A stretch of DNA of 64,000 bases from positions 124,001-188,000 of the forward strand of contig JAOWBW010000180.1 in the NCBI GenBank assembly GCA_026119855.1. Direction: 5' to 3'. Shown one piece after another: positions 32,835-44,943 of this stretch (positions are counted from its first letter, which is position 1; every line of letters begins with the position of its first letter). The stretch comes from Campanula takesimana (lineage: Eukaryota; Streptophyta; Magnoliopsida; Asterales; Campanulaceae). The notes beneath the pieces are model-generated. The model ran no database searches and was not told the DNA's origin. It was given only the letters and a program-made list of their open reading frames with translations. Position numbers and translations under genes: made by a program.

Positions 32835-34538
32835 TGTCGCGCCCCAGACCCGTGGTCCTACTTGGCCCCACGCTCGGGACGCGATTGGAAGACGTCATAA
32901 AACACTTTTAGAAAAAATTTCGAAATATACTTTCATAAAGTTTAACAAAATCCACACTCGAAGTTCAAAGACTTCCATTTAACTTTCAAACAAACTCTTT
33001 CACGAACGAAAGTACTTAGCCCGAAGGCTTACACACTTTACTTACAAATGTACAATCACCACACTTTAACAAAATAGGTGATACACAGATAAAGTCTCAG
33101 GTACACTACCCCAAAGGTTATACATTTATATAATGTAACCTATAAACCACACTTACTTTCCAAAATGGATTATCAACCCGACGTCCTCCCATGTGAAGTG
33201 ACCTATCCCCTGGACTCGCCTCTAACTAAAACAGTAAACAAATAAGGGGTGAGAATGAATCTCAGTAAGCTACTAAAATGCAACTACGTTACATGCTGCA
33301 ATGATACTCGTAATTGAACAATGTCAATAAACATTCATTTAGCACATAACATGAGAGGCAAAGCCAACTCATCATACCACACATAAGGCGGAAATAAACA
33401 CTCATAAATGGATACTGAGCCAAGGTTCTCGAATCAAACATATAACCATCTGAGAGGTATCAACTGAGCAGCATCAAAGAGCTGAAGCCGGGATCCCGAA
33501 ACCCAAACCATAACCATAAGAACCCAAGTAACAACGGGGGAAATATGACACAAAGTCATAACCCAAGGCTCACGCCCGATTTGGGCGGCCACTCAACACA
33601 CCTCGCATGCCAAAACTTAAATAAATTATACTCCATCTATTCCACCGTCCCAAACGTAGGAGTATACTTTCACTAGCATTTTAACAATACTAACAATACC
33701 CAGGAGTGCAATACATGCCCAGAACTTTACTTTCAAGTTTATTTCATTCCTTTTACCGTCCCACAAATAATAGAATAATTTTCTTTTATTCCATTTAAAT
33801 ATTTTACCGTCCCAAAAGTATAAGTATACCTTTACTAACAACTAGGCAATACCCAAGACCCCACTTTCAAGCCTAAACCATTGTTTTTCTTCACAGTATA
33901 TTAATACTCCTTTTGTCCCAAAATTACAAGTATCACAAAATTCACCCAAATCACAATATTAACAATTACAAGTATCAAGTATAACATATATGACCATTTT
34001 AACATTTAAAGGGGAATTAGTAACTTACCTATTCCGGGGAAAATATAAATGAAATATATTTTGATCGGGTAGAAATGGCTTACTCAACGCCCTGATCATT
34101 TTTATATAATTAGTTTTTAAAACGGAGAAGTAAATAAAAATATAGAAATTAAAATAAGATGAGACTTATCTTTTCTTTCTTCTTCTTTAACCCAAAGAAA
34201 AATTTAGGAAGTATAAGTTTTTGGTGTAATGACTTCGCAGAGAGAGAGAGAAACATAAGAATGAATTGATTTTTATAAAATTTCCACTTTGGTCTTTCTA
34301 CTTTCAAGTTGAACAATTAAGCCCCTGTACTTATATTTTTACAAAGGACCCTATAGTTTCAACTAATTCAATTAACTCCCTTAACCATTATTACTACTAA
34401 CTAAGTAAATAACACAATTAATCAAACAATATGTGCAAGTCATAAAATATGATGCAACACATAAAATACACACATAAATTCAAATTAAAAATCCCCAAAA
34501 ATATAAAATAAATTGAGACGGGTTTTGGGGTCGTTACA
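32835..34538 (-). repeat. Tekay-like 3' LTR
   Basis: 1704 bp from TGTCGCGCCCCAGACC to GGGGTCGTTACA (plus strand). It is shorter than its relatives because of an internal loss near 33572. The intron-like donor and acceptor sequences are present in reverse (CTTACCTATTCC near 34024-34035; CTCTAACTAAAACAGTAAAC near 33220-33240). Confidence 0.88.
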
Positions 34539-37130
34539 ATCACTCCCCCTTAAAGAAAATTTGTCCCGAATTTTAGGGTTACTTACCAAACGAATCGAAT
34601 AATCAGGGATATTTCCTTTCCATTTCCTTCCGAAGTTCCCAAGTTGACTTTTCAACATTACGATTCCTTCATACCATTCTAACAAGCGGAATACTCTTGT
34701 TTCTCAACTCTTGAACTTTGGTATCAATCACTCGAACTGATTTCTCTATATAAGACATATCTCTGATAACACATGAGATGGATCATACAAATTTTTGCAA
34801 AGCATGGAGATATGAAATACGTTATGAATTTACCCAAAGAAGATTACAACGCAAGATAGTACGCAAGATTTCCAACTCTTTATATAATTTCAAAAGACCC
34901 ATTATGACTTTTCCATCGAATAGCCAATCTCAATAGATACAAAAGTGAGCGGATTTTGTCAATCTATTCACGACTACCCAAACTGCATTATGCTTTCAAC
35001 GAGTACGAGGCAATCCTGTTACAAAATCCATCACAATATGTTCCCATTTCCACTCACGTATATTTAGAGGTTGAAGTAGACTGGCAAGTCTTTAATGTTC
35101 AGCTTTAATCTGTTGATAAGTCTACATAATCCGCTATTTCCCGCTTCATATTATTCCACTTAAATATTGTTTCAAATTCTGATACATCTTGGTACTCCCG
35201 GGATGAATAATATACTTGAACTCGTGACCCTTATCAAGAACTTGGCATTTAATTCCATCAATATCTGGCACACATAGCCGCCCTCTATAAGTTAATACTC
35301 CTTCAAGACTAAAAGAGAGATCTTCAAATTTTCTATCTTTGGTTTTATCCACTAATTTTCTCATCTCGGGGTCATCCTTCTAAGCATCTTTTATATGTTG
35401 AATTAAAGTTGGCAATACTCTATTATTCGCAAACATAACTCCATGTCTCGATTCATGTGAACACAAATCTCGTGCATCCTCTAACATCTTCCATTCTTGG
35501 GCCATCCTCGAAACTATGTAAGATTTCTGACTAATAGTATCTGCGACCATGTTTGTCTTGCCTAGATGATAAGATATGGTACAATCATAGTCCTTCACAA
35601 GCTCCATTCATCTATGCTATCGGTTGTGCAACTCTTTCTAGGATATCTCAACTTTTATGATTTGTAAAATCTCAAACATTGTTCCATAAAGGTAATGTTT
35701 CCACTTATGTAACGCAAAAACAATCGCAACAAGTTCCATGTTATGGGTCGGATAGTTCTGTTCGCAAGGAGTTGACTTCCTCGAAACATCACTGTAAATA
35801 ACCAAATTATCATTCCCATTAGGTAACGCAAGAATAAGTACAATGGTCAATCTTTTCTTTAATTCCTCAAAACTGACTTGACATTTTTCATCCCACATAT
35901 TCAGTACATTCTTTTAAGTCCACTAAGTGAATGGTGTAGTAATCTTGGAAACCCCCTCAATAAATCTTCAATAATACTCCGCTAAACCCAGAAAATTTCG
36001 CAAATAACTGCTTCCCTCGGAGCCCAGACAAAACCATTCACAAATATTGTTCATGTTCCTCTCGAGATTTAGAATAAACAAGGATATTACCAATAAAGAC
36101 AACCACAAAGGTATCAAGATAAGGTTTAAAAACCCGATTCGTCATATCCATAAGAACAACGGGAGCATTAGTTAACCCGAAAGGCATAACAAGAAACTCA
36201 TAGTGACCATACCTAATACGAAAAGTAGTCTTAGAGATGTCTTCAGAATGAATCTGCAACTAATGATAACCACTCCTCAATATCAAACTTCGAAAAAACA
36301 ACAGACCCTTGAATTTGATCAAATAAATCATCAATATGAGGCAAAGGATATTTGTTCTTTACAGTCACCTGATTCAACTCTCTATAGTCGATGCATAGTC
36401 TCAAGGACCATCTTTCTTCTTCACAAACAACACAGAAGCTCCCTACGGTGATACACTAAGTCAGATAAAACCACTATCAAGTAACTTTTGCAATTGAACT
36501 TTCAACTCTTTCAATTCAGATGGAGCCATTCTGTAAGGTACCTCAAATATCAGCGTAGTACCTGGAAGTAAATCAATACAGAACTCTATCTCCCTATCGG
36601 GGAGCATAGAATACTCAGTTGAAAATATATCAGGAAACTCTATAACAATATGCATATCCTCTATTTCAGAAACCCTTTTTAATAGTATCGAGAACACTGG
36701 TCAAGAATCTCACACAAACACGGTGTAACAACTTTCTAGCCTTCACATAAGGAATAATACAAATCCCCCTACCCAGAGGAGTAGCCTCAAAAGTAAATTC
36801 AGGCACATCAGGAACAGAAAATATGACAACCCTTTTTATAACAATTAACTGAAGCATGATAATTATTTAACCAATCCATTCCCAAGATAATATCAAAATC
36901 TTGCAATGGCAATTTAACTAAATCAGCAAGTACAACATGCTCACGAATATGCACAACACAAGTACGCAACACTCTATCAGTTGCCAAACACTCCCCCATA
37001 GGAGTGGACACCTCTAACACATAAGGTAGAGATTCAGGAGACAAATGTAACTGAGATGCAAAAATGCACAGACACATATAAATGCGATGAGCTGGGGTCT
37101 ATAAGTGCACGTGCCCTCAAACTAGACATA
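34539..37130 (-). pseudogene. gypsy protease, RT, RNase H, integrase, chromodomain remnants
   Basis: On the minus strand the protease end DIILGMDWL is near 36895. RT follows from about 36700 (FPDIFSTEYSMLPDREIEF, YRMAPSELKELK) and resumes at 36259 (HYEFLVMPFGLTNAP). At 36086-36091 the catalytic aspartate pair of FIDD reads FIGN, so polymerase activity is lost. RNase H lies at 35898-35640 (SFEELKKRLT, EQNYPTHNMELVAIVF), the integrase zinc-finger region at about 35400-35150, and a worn integrase core to about 34700. The pol tail before the PPT includes SNPKIRDKFSLRGSDC. There are at least five frame breaks. Confidence 0.88.
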
Positions 37131-37161
37131 AAAATTATACCTCTTATCACGGCAGAAGAAT

Positions 37162-38010
37162 CTAAAACCTGCTGTTGATTAATAGTAAAAACACAACTCT
37201 GCACCTTAGGCTTTCCCGAGGCATCTCTCTTCTGACCCTGTGATGATCCAGTTCCACTCTCATATGATACATTCCTGATTCTTGATTGTTGGCAATTGAT
37301 TTCACCTGAGGTTGTCCTCTGTTTTGTAATGATAATCCCTGACCTCCTCGATTGTCACCGTACTGTGGTTGAGGTCTTCCTTGCCTTCCCGCACCTGATA
37401 GTTCAGATTTCCTCTTATGTTCTTCAATATAGTGCTCCACTTGATAAACTCTATCAACTGCATCTTGAACATCCTGTGACTTGGGAAATACTAGTTGAAT
37501 TCGGATCACAGTTCTCAATCCTTTCACAAATCGCATTGCCTTCCTCTCCTCAGTTGCAACTAAATGAGTACAGTACCTGGATAACTTTATGAATTTAGAT
37601 GTATACTGAGCCACGGACATAACATTTTCCTCTAAGTTGAGAAATTCCATTTCTTTCCTGTCTTGATCTACCCGGGGAATAAAATGTTCCTTGAACTTCT
37701 TTAGAAAATTCTCCCAAGTATAGGGTACATGATTCTTATCCCAACTTGTCTTCAAAGCTTTCCACCAGTACTCAGTAGCTCCACTCAGTTTATAAGTAGC
37801 AAACCTGATTTGATCTTCATCAAAACATCTCAGAACATCAAATATTTCTCCATCTATTCAATCCACCTAACCACTTTAGCAACATCGGGTTCTCCATCAT
37901 AGTCAATTGATTTCATCTTTAAGAACTGTTCTAGCCCATATCTCGGAGGTACTTGATCTTCTCCTTGTCTTTAATCATTTAAGGTTTTCATGGCTGCTTC
38001 AAACATTCCC
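37162..38010 (-). pseudogene. gypsy gag remnant
   Basis: The minus frame at 37755-37162 keeps the retrotransposon gag domain (TWENFLKKFKEHFIP, KEMEFLNLEENVMSVAQY, EERKAMRFVKGL). A basic, Gly/Gln-rich tail follows (GRQGRPQPQYGDNRGG). The N-terminal part to about 38010 is readable but has stops. No CCHC knuckle is evident. Confidence 0.82.
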
Positions 38011-38148
38011 TTGCCTTGAAGGCCCTGGCTAATCTATTTCTGTCCCAACCATTTTCAATAAGTACCTGCATAAGACTCTCAACGTTACTCACCCTATACA
38101 CAACTACCCTCCTAGGTCACTTAGTCATGCTAGACCATCTACAACCTA

Positions 38149-38160
38149 GCTCTGATACCA
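38149..38160 (-). other. primer-binding site, tRNA-iMet
   Basis: TGGTATCAGAGC on the minus strand, two bases from the 5' LTR at 38163. It fixes the element's orientation. Confidence 0.93.
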
Positions 38161-39659
38161 ACTGTCGCGCCCCAGACCCGTGGTCCTACTTGGACCCACG
38201 CTCGGGACACGATTGGAAGACGTCATAAAACACTTTTTAGAAAAAATTTCGAAATATACTTTCATAAAGTTTAACAAAATCCACACTCGAAGTTCAAAGA
38301 CTTCCATTTAACTTTCAAACAAACTCTTTCACGAACGAAAGTACTTAGCCCGAAGGCTTACACACTTTACTTACAAATGTACAACACCACACTTTAACAA
38401 AATAGGTGATACACGGATAAAGTCTCGGGTACACTATGTAACGCCCATACTTAATCTCGTTAAATATTTGACTTATTTGTTAAATTCTTGATCTGCTTGT
38501 TAAATTCTTGATTAGCATATTTATATGCTATTTTATTTGAGTTAATTATTTAACTACTTTAGAAAATTAAGGTGGTTAAATGTCAAAGTTGAAAGTTTAG
38601 GGGCCTTTTTATCAAAGTTAGAACTTGAGGGGCCTAGTTGCAATTCTTGGAAAGTTCCAAGTATATAATGTTTGTTTGCCTGAGAAAGGCAATTCATTTT
38701 CTCAAACTTTCTCGTACTTTCTCTCTGTTTCATAAAGGGAGTTCAGTTTTACCCTATTCTCGACTCCTCGCGATTAATTATTCCTCCGTTCGTGATTCTG
38801 GTCCCGGATAAATATTCGTGGCGTTGAATAGAGCGTTTCCAACCGATCAGAAATTAATTTGGGTCAACTTGATTTTGGACTAGGTAAGCTATTGACTCCC
38901 CCTTACTTGTAATAACATGCATATATGTTATTCCCGATACTTGTTTTTGTTAAAATTGTGCTTTGAGCAATTTTTGTGATACTTGTAAATTTGGGACGAA
39001 GGGAGTATTTGTATGATAAACATGAATGAATAGCCTTGAACCTAGGAAATGACTTGAGAAAATATTGAAAAATTATACTCCTATTCGTGAGACGGTAAAA
39101 TAGTAACTCGATTTAAATATTATTAGAAAAATTGTACCATTATTTGTGGTACGGGGAAATGAATGGAAGTATCCCTAAATGGGTATATTAGTATATTATA
39201 AAATGATACTTATACTTTTGGGTCGGTGAAATATTTAATTGGAATAAAAGGAAATTGTCCTATTATTTATGGGACGGTAAAAGAAATGAATTGAGCTTGA
39301 AATAGGTGTTAAGAAAATGTTTGTATACTCCTAGCAATGTTAATATGTTAGTAAAAAGTTACTCCTACGCTTGGGACGGAAAATTCTAAGCCTGGGAAAG
39401 AAATTGAGTTTGCTGAAAAATTGTACCAGGCGCCCGCCTGGTGATCCCTTGAGCGCCCGCCCTTTTCAACAGAAGTTTTGGGTTTCTAAAGTGCTAGAAC
39501 AGGCGCCCGCCCGGTCCCCTGTTCCAACCAAAGTGTTTTAAATATAAATTAAATTGAAAGCTTATCCCTCCTAAGGCATATAGCCTTAAGATAAGATGTC
39601 CTAGCAAGTGTTGTGACACCTTAGGGGTATCAGAAGTGAGTCTTGAACATGATTACTCA

Positions 39660-40440
39660 TTAAATTAAAATGAGAACTTGAGTATAAAATGAAGTACTCT
39701 TTTTATGTCTTGAAAGTGCTATGAACAAACACTTATGTGTTATGCTTGTTTTGGAACAATGTTTGTACACCTTGAGAGCACCAAATTAGTGTCTTGAGCT
39801 TGAATATCCTATGTAGGGGATTATGAACTTGTAAGTATGAGTTGTATAGCTCATTTACTTAAATTGAACTCGAAGTATTCTTGGTCTAGGTTTAGGGTAT
39901 TACCCTAGATGGCCTAGATGAGTGTTGTAGAACACTCTAGTACTGAAAAATAGTCCCTTTGTGATCAAATGAAATGTGGACTTGAATTATAATTAAATGA
40001 TAACTTGAGTATAAGAGTAGTAACTCTTTTATGTGTCTTGAAGTTAATGTTTGTGTACCTTAGGGGCACCAACTAATGTCTTGAGCTTGAATGTCCTAAG
40101 AAAATGATTGGAAATTAATTCGTGAAAGATGTATAATTCATCTTCCTAGCTTGAACTTGAAGTATAAGATAAGTAACTCTTGTACATGTTTAACCATCCA
40201 AAGAAATGGATTGAGAACTTTGATATAAGATGATAAAATCTAGTATATGTCTTGAATGTCTTGAATGTCTTGAATGTCCTGAATGTCCTGAATGTCTTGA
40301 ATGTCTTGAATGTCTTAAGTTGAGATAGTAACTTGAAGTATAAGACAATAAAATCTTGTACATGACTTGAACATCCAAAGAATTGGATTAAGACTTGAAT
40401 ATAAGATTATAAAATCTTGTACGTGCCTTGACATCAATAT
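39660..40440. repeat. degenerate and 9-bp tandem repeats in the solo LTR
   Basis: Diverged units of AACTTGAATATAAGAT plus TAAAATCTTGTACATG occur at about 39672, 40002, 40148, 40210, 40328 and 40393. Inside them, 40251-40313 is seven copies of the nonamer CTTGAATGT (two with a C change). Confidence 0.82.
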
Positions 40441-41106
40441 ATGTGTATGGTAATAAACTTGAATGATTCTTGATGTGTATATGCAAATCTTGCATATATT
40501 TACTTGATAGAATGTTACTTCTTGATTACTTGATACATGGTATGAATAACCAAAAGAGTTGGGATATGGAATTAGATAGAGAATAACTAACTCTACTACA
40601 CATTTGAATTGGATATGTGTATATACTCAATGAAGTATATAAAGAATAAAGAAGATATCTTGTCTTGAAATGGGTTCCTAAAGAAAATAGGGACTAGTGT
40701 AATATGAAGATAATTCATATAATCGTGAATACTATGATTTAAGTTAATAAGAATAACTATAGAACACAATATGTGTTGGAAAATGTATTCGATTACTAAC
40801 GATACATATACGTGAGATATGACTGTGACTAGGTATGATGTGACCTATTCTACGTATTTAGAGTCTAAGGTATTGGGCTCTATTTGATAGTAAGGGTATC
40901 GTGATAGACACTTTAATGTGTTAAACGTGATATGAATATGTACGTGCAAACTTGGCATGTGACAACGTGAAATGGAATGATATACCCTACAACTTGTTTG
41001 AGGTCTGTATTAATAGACTCTAACTTGGATTGACCGTGTTATATGGACACTCTACGTGCCATTGTTAGATTGATTTGTCTTCGCAATGATTGCGTATGTG
41101 TACTTG

Positions 41107-41182
41107 TATTCTCGTGAGCACATGATACATGATTACATGGTGCATATTCTCGTGAGCACATGATACATGATTACATGGTGCA
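41107..41182. repeat. perfect 38-bp direct duplication
   Basis: TATTCTCGTGAGCACATGAT and the next 18 bases occur twice in tandem (41107-41144 and 41145-41182) without a mismatch, which suggests a recent slip event. Confidence 0.92.
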
Positions 41183-42935
41183 TAAAGACTGGTCCACTAA
41201 TATGGGACTTAGTTCTATTCTCGTAGTTCAAGTAAACATCTACTTGTGCATTCTCGTGTGAGTCCAGCAGGCTTATTTGGTTCAGAGGGGTGTATAGGTT
41301 CACGCTTATTGCGAGGGCTGGGGCATAAGTGATAATCGGGGGTCTATGCATTCGGTCTGTTTTTCCCTTACTACTGGCCATAGTAAGGGCTTAGCATCCT
41401 ATATTGGAGCAATACGCCTGATATAAGTTGAATGTTAACTCGTGAACACCTCGTGAATCTTGTTCTTGGGAATGACACTGGTTACCGGGTCTTCTTATAT
41501 ACTGCATAACAGTCTCTTGATCTTGATCGTGGTTGTCCTCAGCTATACAAGCATCGACAACAATGGTATTCTTGGGAGGAATAAGGAAGGATTCAGGTAA
41601 TGATACGTGATAGGCCTATGTGCATCTGGGTGAGTTGGTCTAGCCTCTCACACTACTTGACTACTTGTTACCTGATCATATCTTGAGCTTGATTACTTGT
41701 TGAGTGGGCTTAGCCTCTCCTATACTTGTTACTTGATGATACTTGATATATGATTACTTGAGTATCTACTGGAATTTCGTGATAACATGTCATGTAGTTG
41801 CATGTTAATAGCTTACTGAGATTTATCTCACCCTTTATTTGTTCCCCCCCCAGGAAAGCAGGGGATAGTACGCAGTGAGGCTCGACATAGCTGGGAACGT
41901 ACTCCGCAGGATGTTCTTGTTTGAGACTAGTGTCCTTTTACACTTTGGTAAGGACGATGTTGTATGAGTTGTTAAACTCAGGGCTTGTTTGGGGTAGACT
42001 TGTGTAGTACTTGTTGACTCTAGATATCTCTTGATGCAGATTATATGCTAGGCATGTCTGCCGCTGTATGTAACCATGTTTGGTTTTAATTTTCTTGGTC
42101 TAGAACTCGTTGTGATCTATCTTAGCTCCTTACTCTTGAGTATATATATCATGTCAGTTTGTTTCTAACAGGTATTGTTCCTGTTTCCCGTTAGTATTCT
42201 TGTTTCTTGTTAGTTACGCGCACCAGGTTCGAGGTTCTATTAGGGGATCCCGGGACTTGGGGCGTGTCACACTACCCCAAAGGTTATACATTTATATAAT
42301 GTAACCTTTAAACCACACTTACTTTCCAAAATGGATTATCAACCCGACATCCTCCCTTGTGAAGTGACCTATCCCCTGGACTCGCCTTTATCTAAAACAG
42401 TAAACAAATAAGGGGTGAGAATGAATCTCAGTAAGCTACTAAAATGCAACTACGTTACATGCTGAAATGATACTCGTAATTGAACAATGTCAATAAACAT
42501 TCATTTAGCACATAACATGAGAGGCAAAGCCAACTCATCATACCACACATAAGGCGGAAATAAACACTCATAAGTGGATACTGAGCCAAGGTTCTCGAAT
42601 CAAACATATAACCATCTGAGAGGTAGCAACTGAGCAGCATCAAAGAGCTGAAGCCGGGATCCCGAAAACCAAACCATAACCATAAGAACCCAAGTAACAA
42701 CGGGGGGAATATGACACAAAGTCATAACCCAAGGCTCACGCAAGGGAGCAATTCATCCCATCCAAGGCCAATCTGGACTGGGGAAACAGAAAAGGCAACA
42801 GTGGAAAACCTTATAGTGAACTTGGCTCGTGTACCACTATAATTCTCCCACTAACTGACTCAATGTACCAATGGAAAACCTTATAATGAACTTAACTTGT
42901 GCCACTATAATTTTCCCATCCAAGGCCATATATTA

Positions 42936-43011
42936 TTTTTAATTTTTTTTAATTTTTATATTATTATTTTTTTGTTTTTGTTTTTTTTCGGTTTGTCAAA
43001 AGTAATAGTTA
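42936..43011. other. T-rich junction
   Basis: Poly-T and TATT runs separate the truncated Tekay LTR from the next MITE. No other signal. Confidence 0.5.
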
Positions 43012-43444
43012 CTCCCTCCGTCCCCGACTAAGGTTCTTAGTTTGACTTTACACGGAGATTAATAAAAAAGTAAATGTTGTGAGTATGAAAAAGTAAGTAA
43101 GAGAAAGTAGGAGAGATAAAGTGGGTAGAGAGTTTTTGTTGTGAGAATGACAAGTGGGTCCCATGGTCCATTTTAGGTAATAAAGCAACTAAGAACCTTA
43201 GTATGGGACAAGAGCAATGCTAGGGGCACAAAATAAGGTCACAAAATCTTGCTCACAAGATGAGGTGGCGATATTTTATTTGTTTCATCGATAATGGACC
43301 TGCCACACTCTAATTAAAAACACCAATAACATCATTACACCTAGGATTTTGTGAGCAAGTTTTTGTGACTTTTTTGTGCCCCTAGTATTGTTCCTGGGAC
43401 AAACTAAAAAGGAAAGTAAGAACTTTAGTCTGGGACGGATGGAG
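43012..43444. mobile_element. Stowaway MITE carrying another MITE
   Basis: The ends are CTCCCTCCGTCCCCGACTAAGG and the inverse of CTTTAGTCTGGGACGGATGGAG, flanked by TA. Without the insert it is about 242 bp and belongs to the family of the P450-intron MITE (TTTTTGTTGTGAGAATGACA, GTCCATTTTAGGTAATAAAG). Confidence 0.9.
43212..43394. mobile_element. hAT-like MITE nested in a Stowaway MITE
   Basis: 183 bp with terminal inverted repeats GAGCAATGCTAGGGGCAC and GGAACAATACTAGGGGCAC. The 8-bp target duplication TGGGACAA lies at 43204-43211 and 43395-43402. The 8-bp duplication points to the hAT superfamily. The subterminal CACAAAATCTTGCTCACAA is repeated inverted near the right end. Confidence 0.85.
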
Positions 43445-44741
43445 TACTATAACTAAATGTAACAGTTTGTATACATAAAAGTAATACATATATACAGAAA
43501 AGTAACATTATTTTTTTCTATGTTTTCTTCGTTTGCCAAAAGTAATACGTATTACAACTAAAATGTAACGAACGTGTTACTTATATGTAACAATGTTTAT
43601 ACATAATTGTAACACATATGTATAGAAAAAGTAATAATTCAACCATTTACATTTTTAGAGCTAAAAACACTTTATTAGTATTACATATAAAAGTATTACA
43701 TTATCTATACTATAGAAACATGTTATAATTTTTTTTTTTATTAAAGTGTTACATTTACTTGTACAAACAATTACATTCATGTATATGAGTTGTTACTTTT
43801 CAAATGTTACTTTCTTTCAAAAAATTAAATCAAAATACACAATATTTTACATTTTTGCAAAAGCACTATTACATTTCAGTATAAATGATAATTACATTTA
43901 GATATTGTTTGGGTTACACGTAATTATAGTTAGTATTACATTTGAAAAAATGGGTAAAACGAGCTTTTGTTTTTGTAAAACAGGTGTTACGTTTACTTAT
44001 GAACAATGTTACTTTATATGTATACAGTCATTACATTAAGTTATGGTAATTATTAATTTTGGTAAACGACGAAAAATCCGAAAAAATAATATAAAAACTC
44101 GAGAAAAAAAAAACAATTTTTTTGTTGTTTTTTTTTTTTTTTTTGTCCAGGTAACTATTACTTTTGGTCACAGTAAGTATTACTTTTGACTGCCACGTGG
44201 AAATACCGGGTCATGGGTCAAAAATGACCCGTCTCTACTATGAGACGGATCACCTTGTTCTCACAGGAGACTTGCTCGATTATCATTATATACTGCATCT
44301 CAGGAAATATGATATATTGGTCCATGTACTTAGGGTTTGGATGCAAATATACCCCCTCAGATCTATTTTCAAATTTGGTCATCGTTAAGTTTCCATTCAA
44401 AATTTAATGAAAACACTAAGTTTTTGTAAATTTACACCTCCACGAGGTAAGAGGTTGATTTTGCCAAATAGGCATGATGATACACCCAAGATGAAACTAC
44501 GTCATTTCAACTTTCTTTCTAATTTTGTCGGCGATGGAAATAATATCTGGTTACCAATCACATTATCACTAAATCAAAAAGACGAAGTTGGGGGTTAGGG
44601 TTCATTGTGATTCAAGTGGGCTCACTCCTCGATTGATTATTCCATGCTCAATATATCATCAAATTCGTCATGCAATTAAGGTAAGATATCAAGTTATGGT
44701 CTATTGATATGGTTGTTGTTTGCTTAATAGTATATCACAAT
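43445..44741. other. TGTTAC/GTAACA-rich region and unassigned DNA
   Basis: From about 43445 to 44060 the words TGTTAC, GTAACA, TTACATT and TATACA recur every 10-30 bases in both orientations, with no fixed period. A poly-T run lies at about 44124-44146. Near 44205-44250 GGGTCATGGGTCAAAAATGA and GTCTCTACTATGAGACGG are short inverted motifs resembling a transposon end. 44260-44741 has no recognisable gene. Confidence 0.5.
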
Positions 44742-44943
44742 TAAAGGAATTAACTCCGTACCTTTCTCATATCATAATAAACGTATATATACATCCAAAA
44801 GGCTAACCCTAACCAAATCTCCTATTCTAAGGAGGAGATATGTCAAACCTATTTATGGATATACATATTAACAGTATATACATATTACATATTTATCTCT
44901 ATTCTATCAATATACACATTACATATTTATCTCTATTCTATCA
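44742..44943 (-). repeat. 3' LTR of the young copia element
   Basis: 202 bp; on the minus strand it begins TGATAGAATAGAG. Its first three bases (TGA) are also the stop codon of the polyprotein. It contains two near-identical TTACATATTTATCTCTATTC units. Confidence 0.92.

Larger units (their letters stand above)
38437..42269 (+). mobile_element. 3.8-kb solo LTR of a gypsy (Tekay-like) family
   Basis: It starts TGTAACGCCCATAC and ends GGGGCGTGTCA, with TSD CACTA at 38432-38436 and 42270-42274. The empty site is seen in the sister LTR near 33100. No internal region, primer site or PPT lies inside, so it is a solo LTR. It keeps the same layout as the other Tekay-like LTRs: donor-like CTAGGTAAGC near 38880, the word GTAGTTGCATGTTAATAGCTT near 41795, and an acceptor-like CCCCAG near 41853. 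A GGCGCCCGCC cluster is at 39427-39520. Confidence 0.88.
32835..42935 (-). mobile_element. Tekay-like Ty3/gypsy element, decayed, minus strand
   Basis: The 3' LTR is 32835-34538, the internal region 34539-38162, and the 5' LTR 38163-about 42935, truncated and carrying a 3.8-kb solo-LTR insertion. On the minus strand it has the primer site TGGTATCAGAGC, gag, protease, RT, RNase H, integrase, a chromodomain trace and the PPT. All frames are broken and the RT active site is changed. LTR ends TGTAACGACCCC...GGGGCGCGACA are shared with the element at 12185. The outer end of its 5' LTR is lost in AT-rich DNA, so no TSD can be assigned. Confidence 0.9.
38163..42935 (-). repeat. Tekay-like 5' LTR, interrupted and truncated
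   Basis: The parts are 38163-38436 and 42275 to about 42935. They align with 32835-33572 and then with LTR sequence lost from the other LTR (ACCTTATAGTGAACTTGGC words also seen at 13540-13560 in reverse). The match stops where a T-rich tract begins at about 42935. Confidence 0.85.

Noticed and set aside
44205..44250. Inverted motif pairs as ends of a DNA transposon
   Set aside because: Short inverted words without a matching distant end or duplication.
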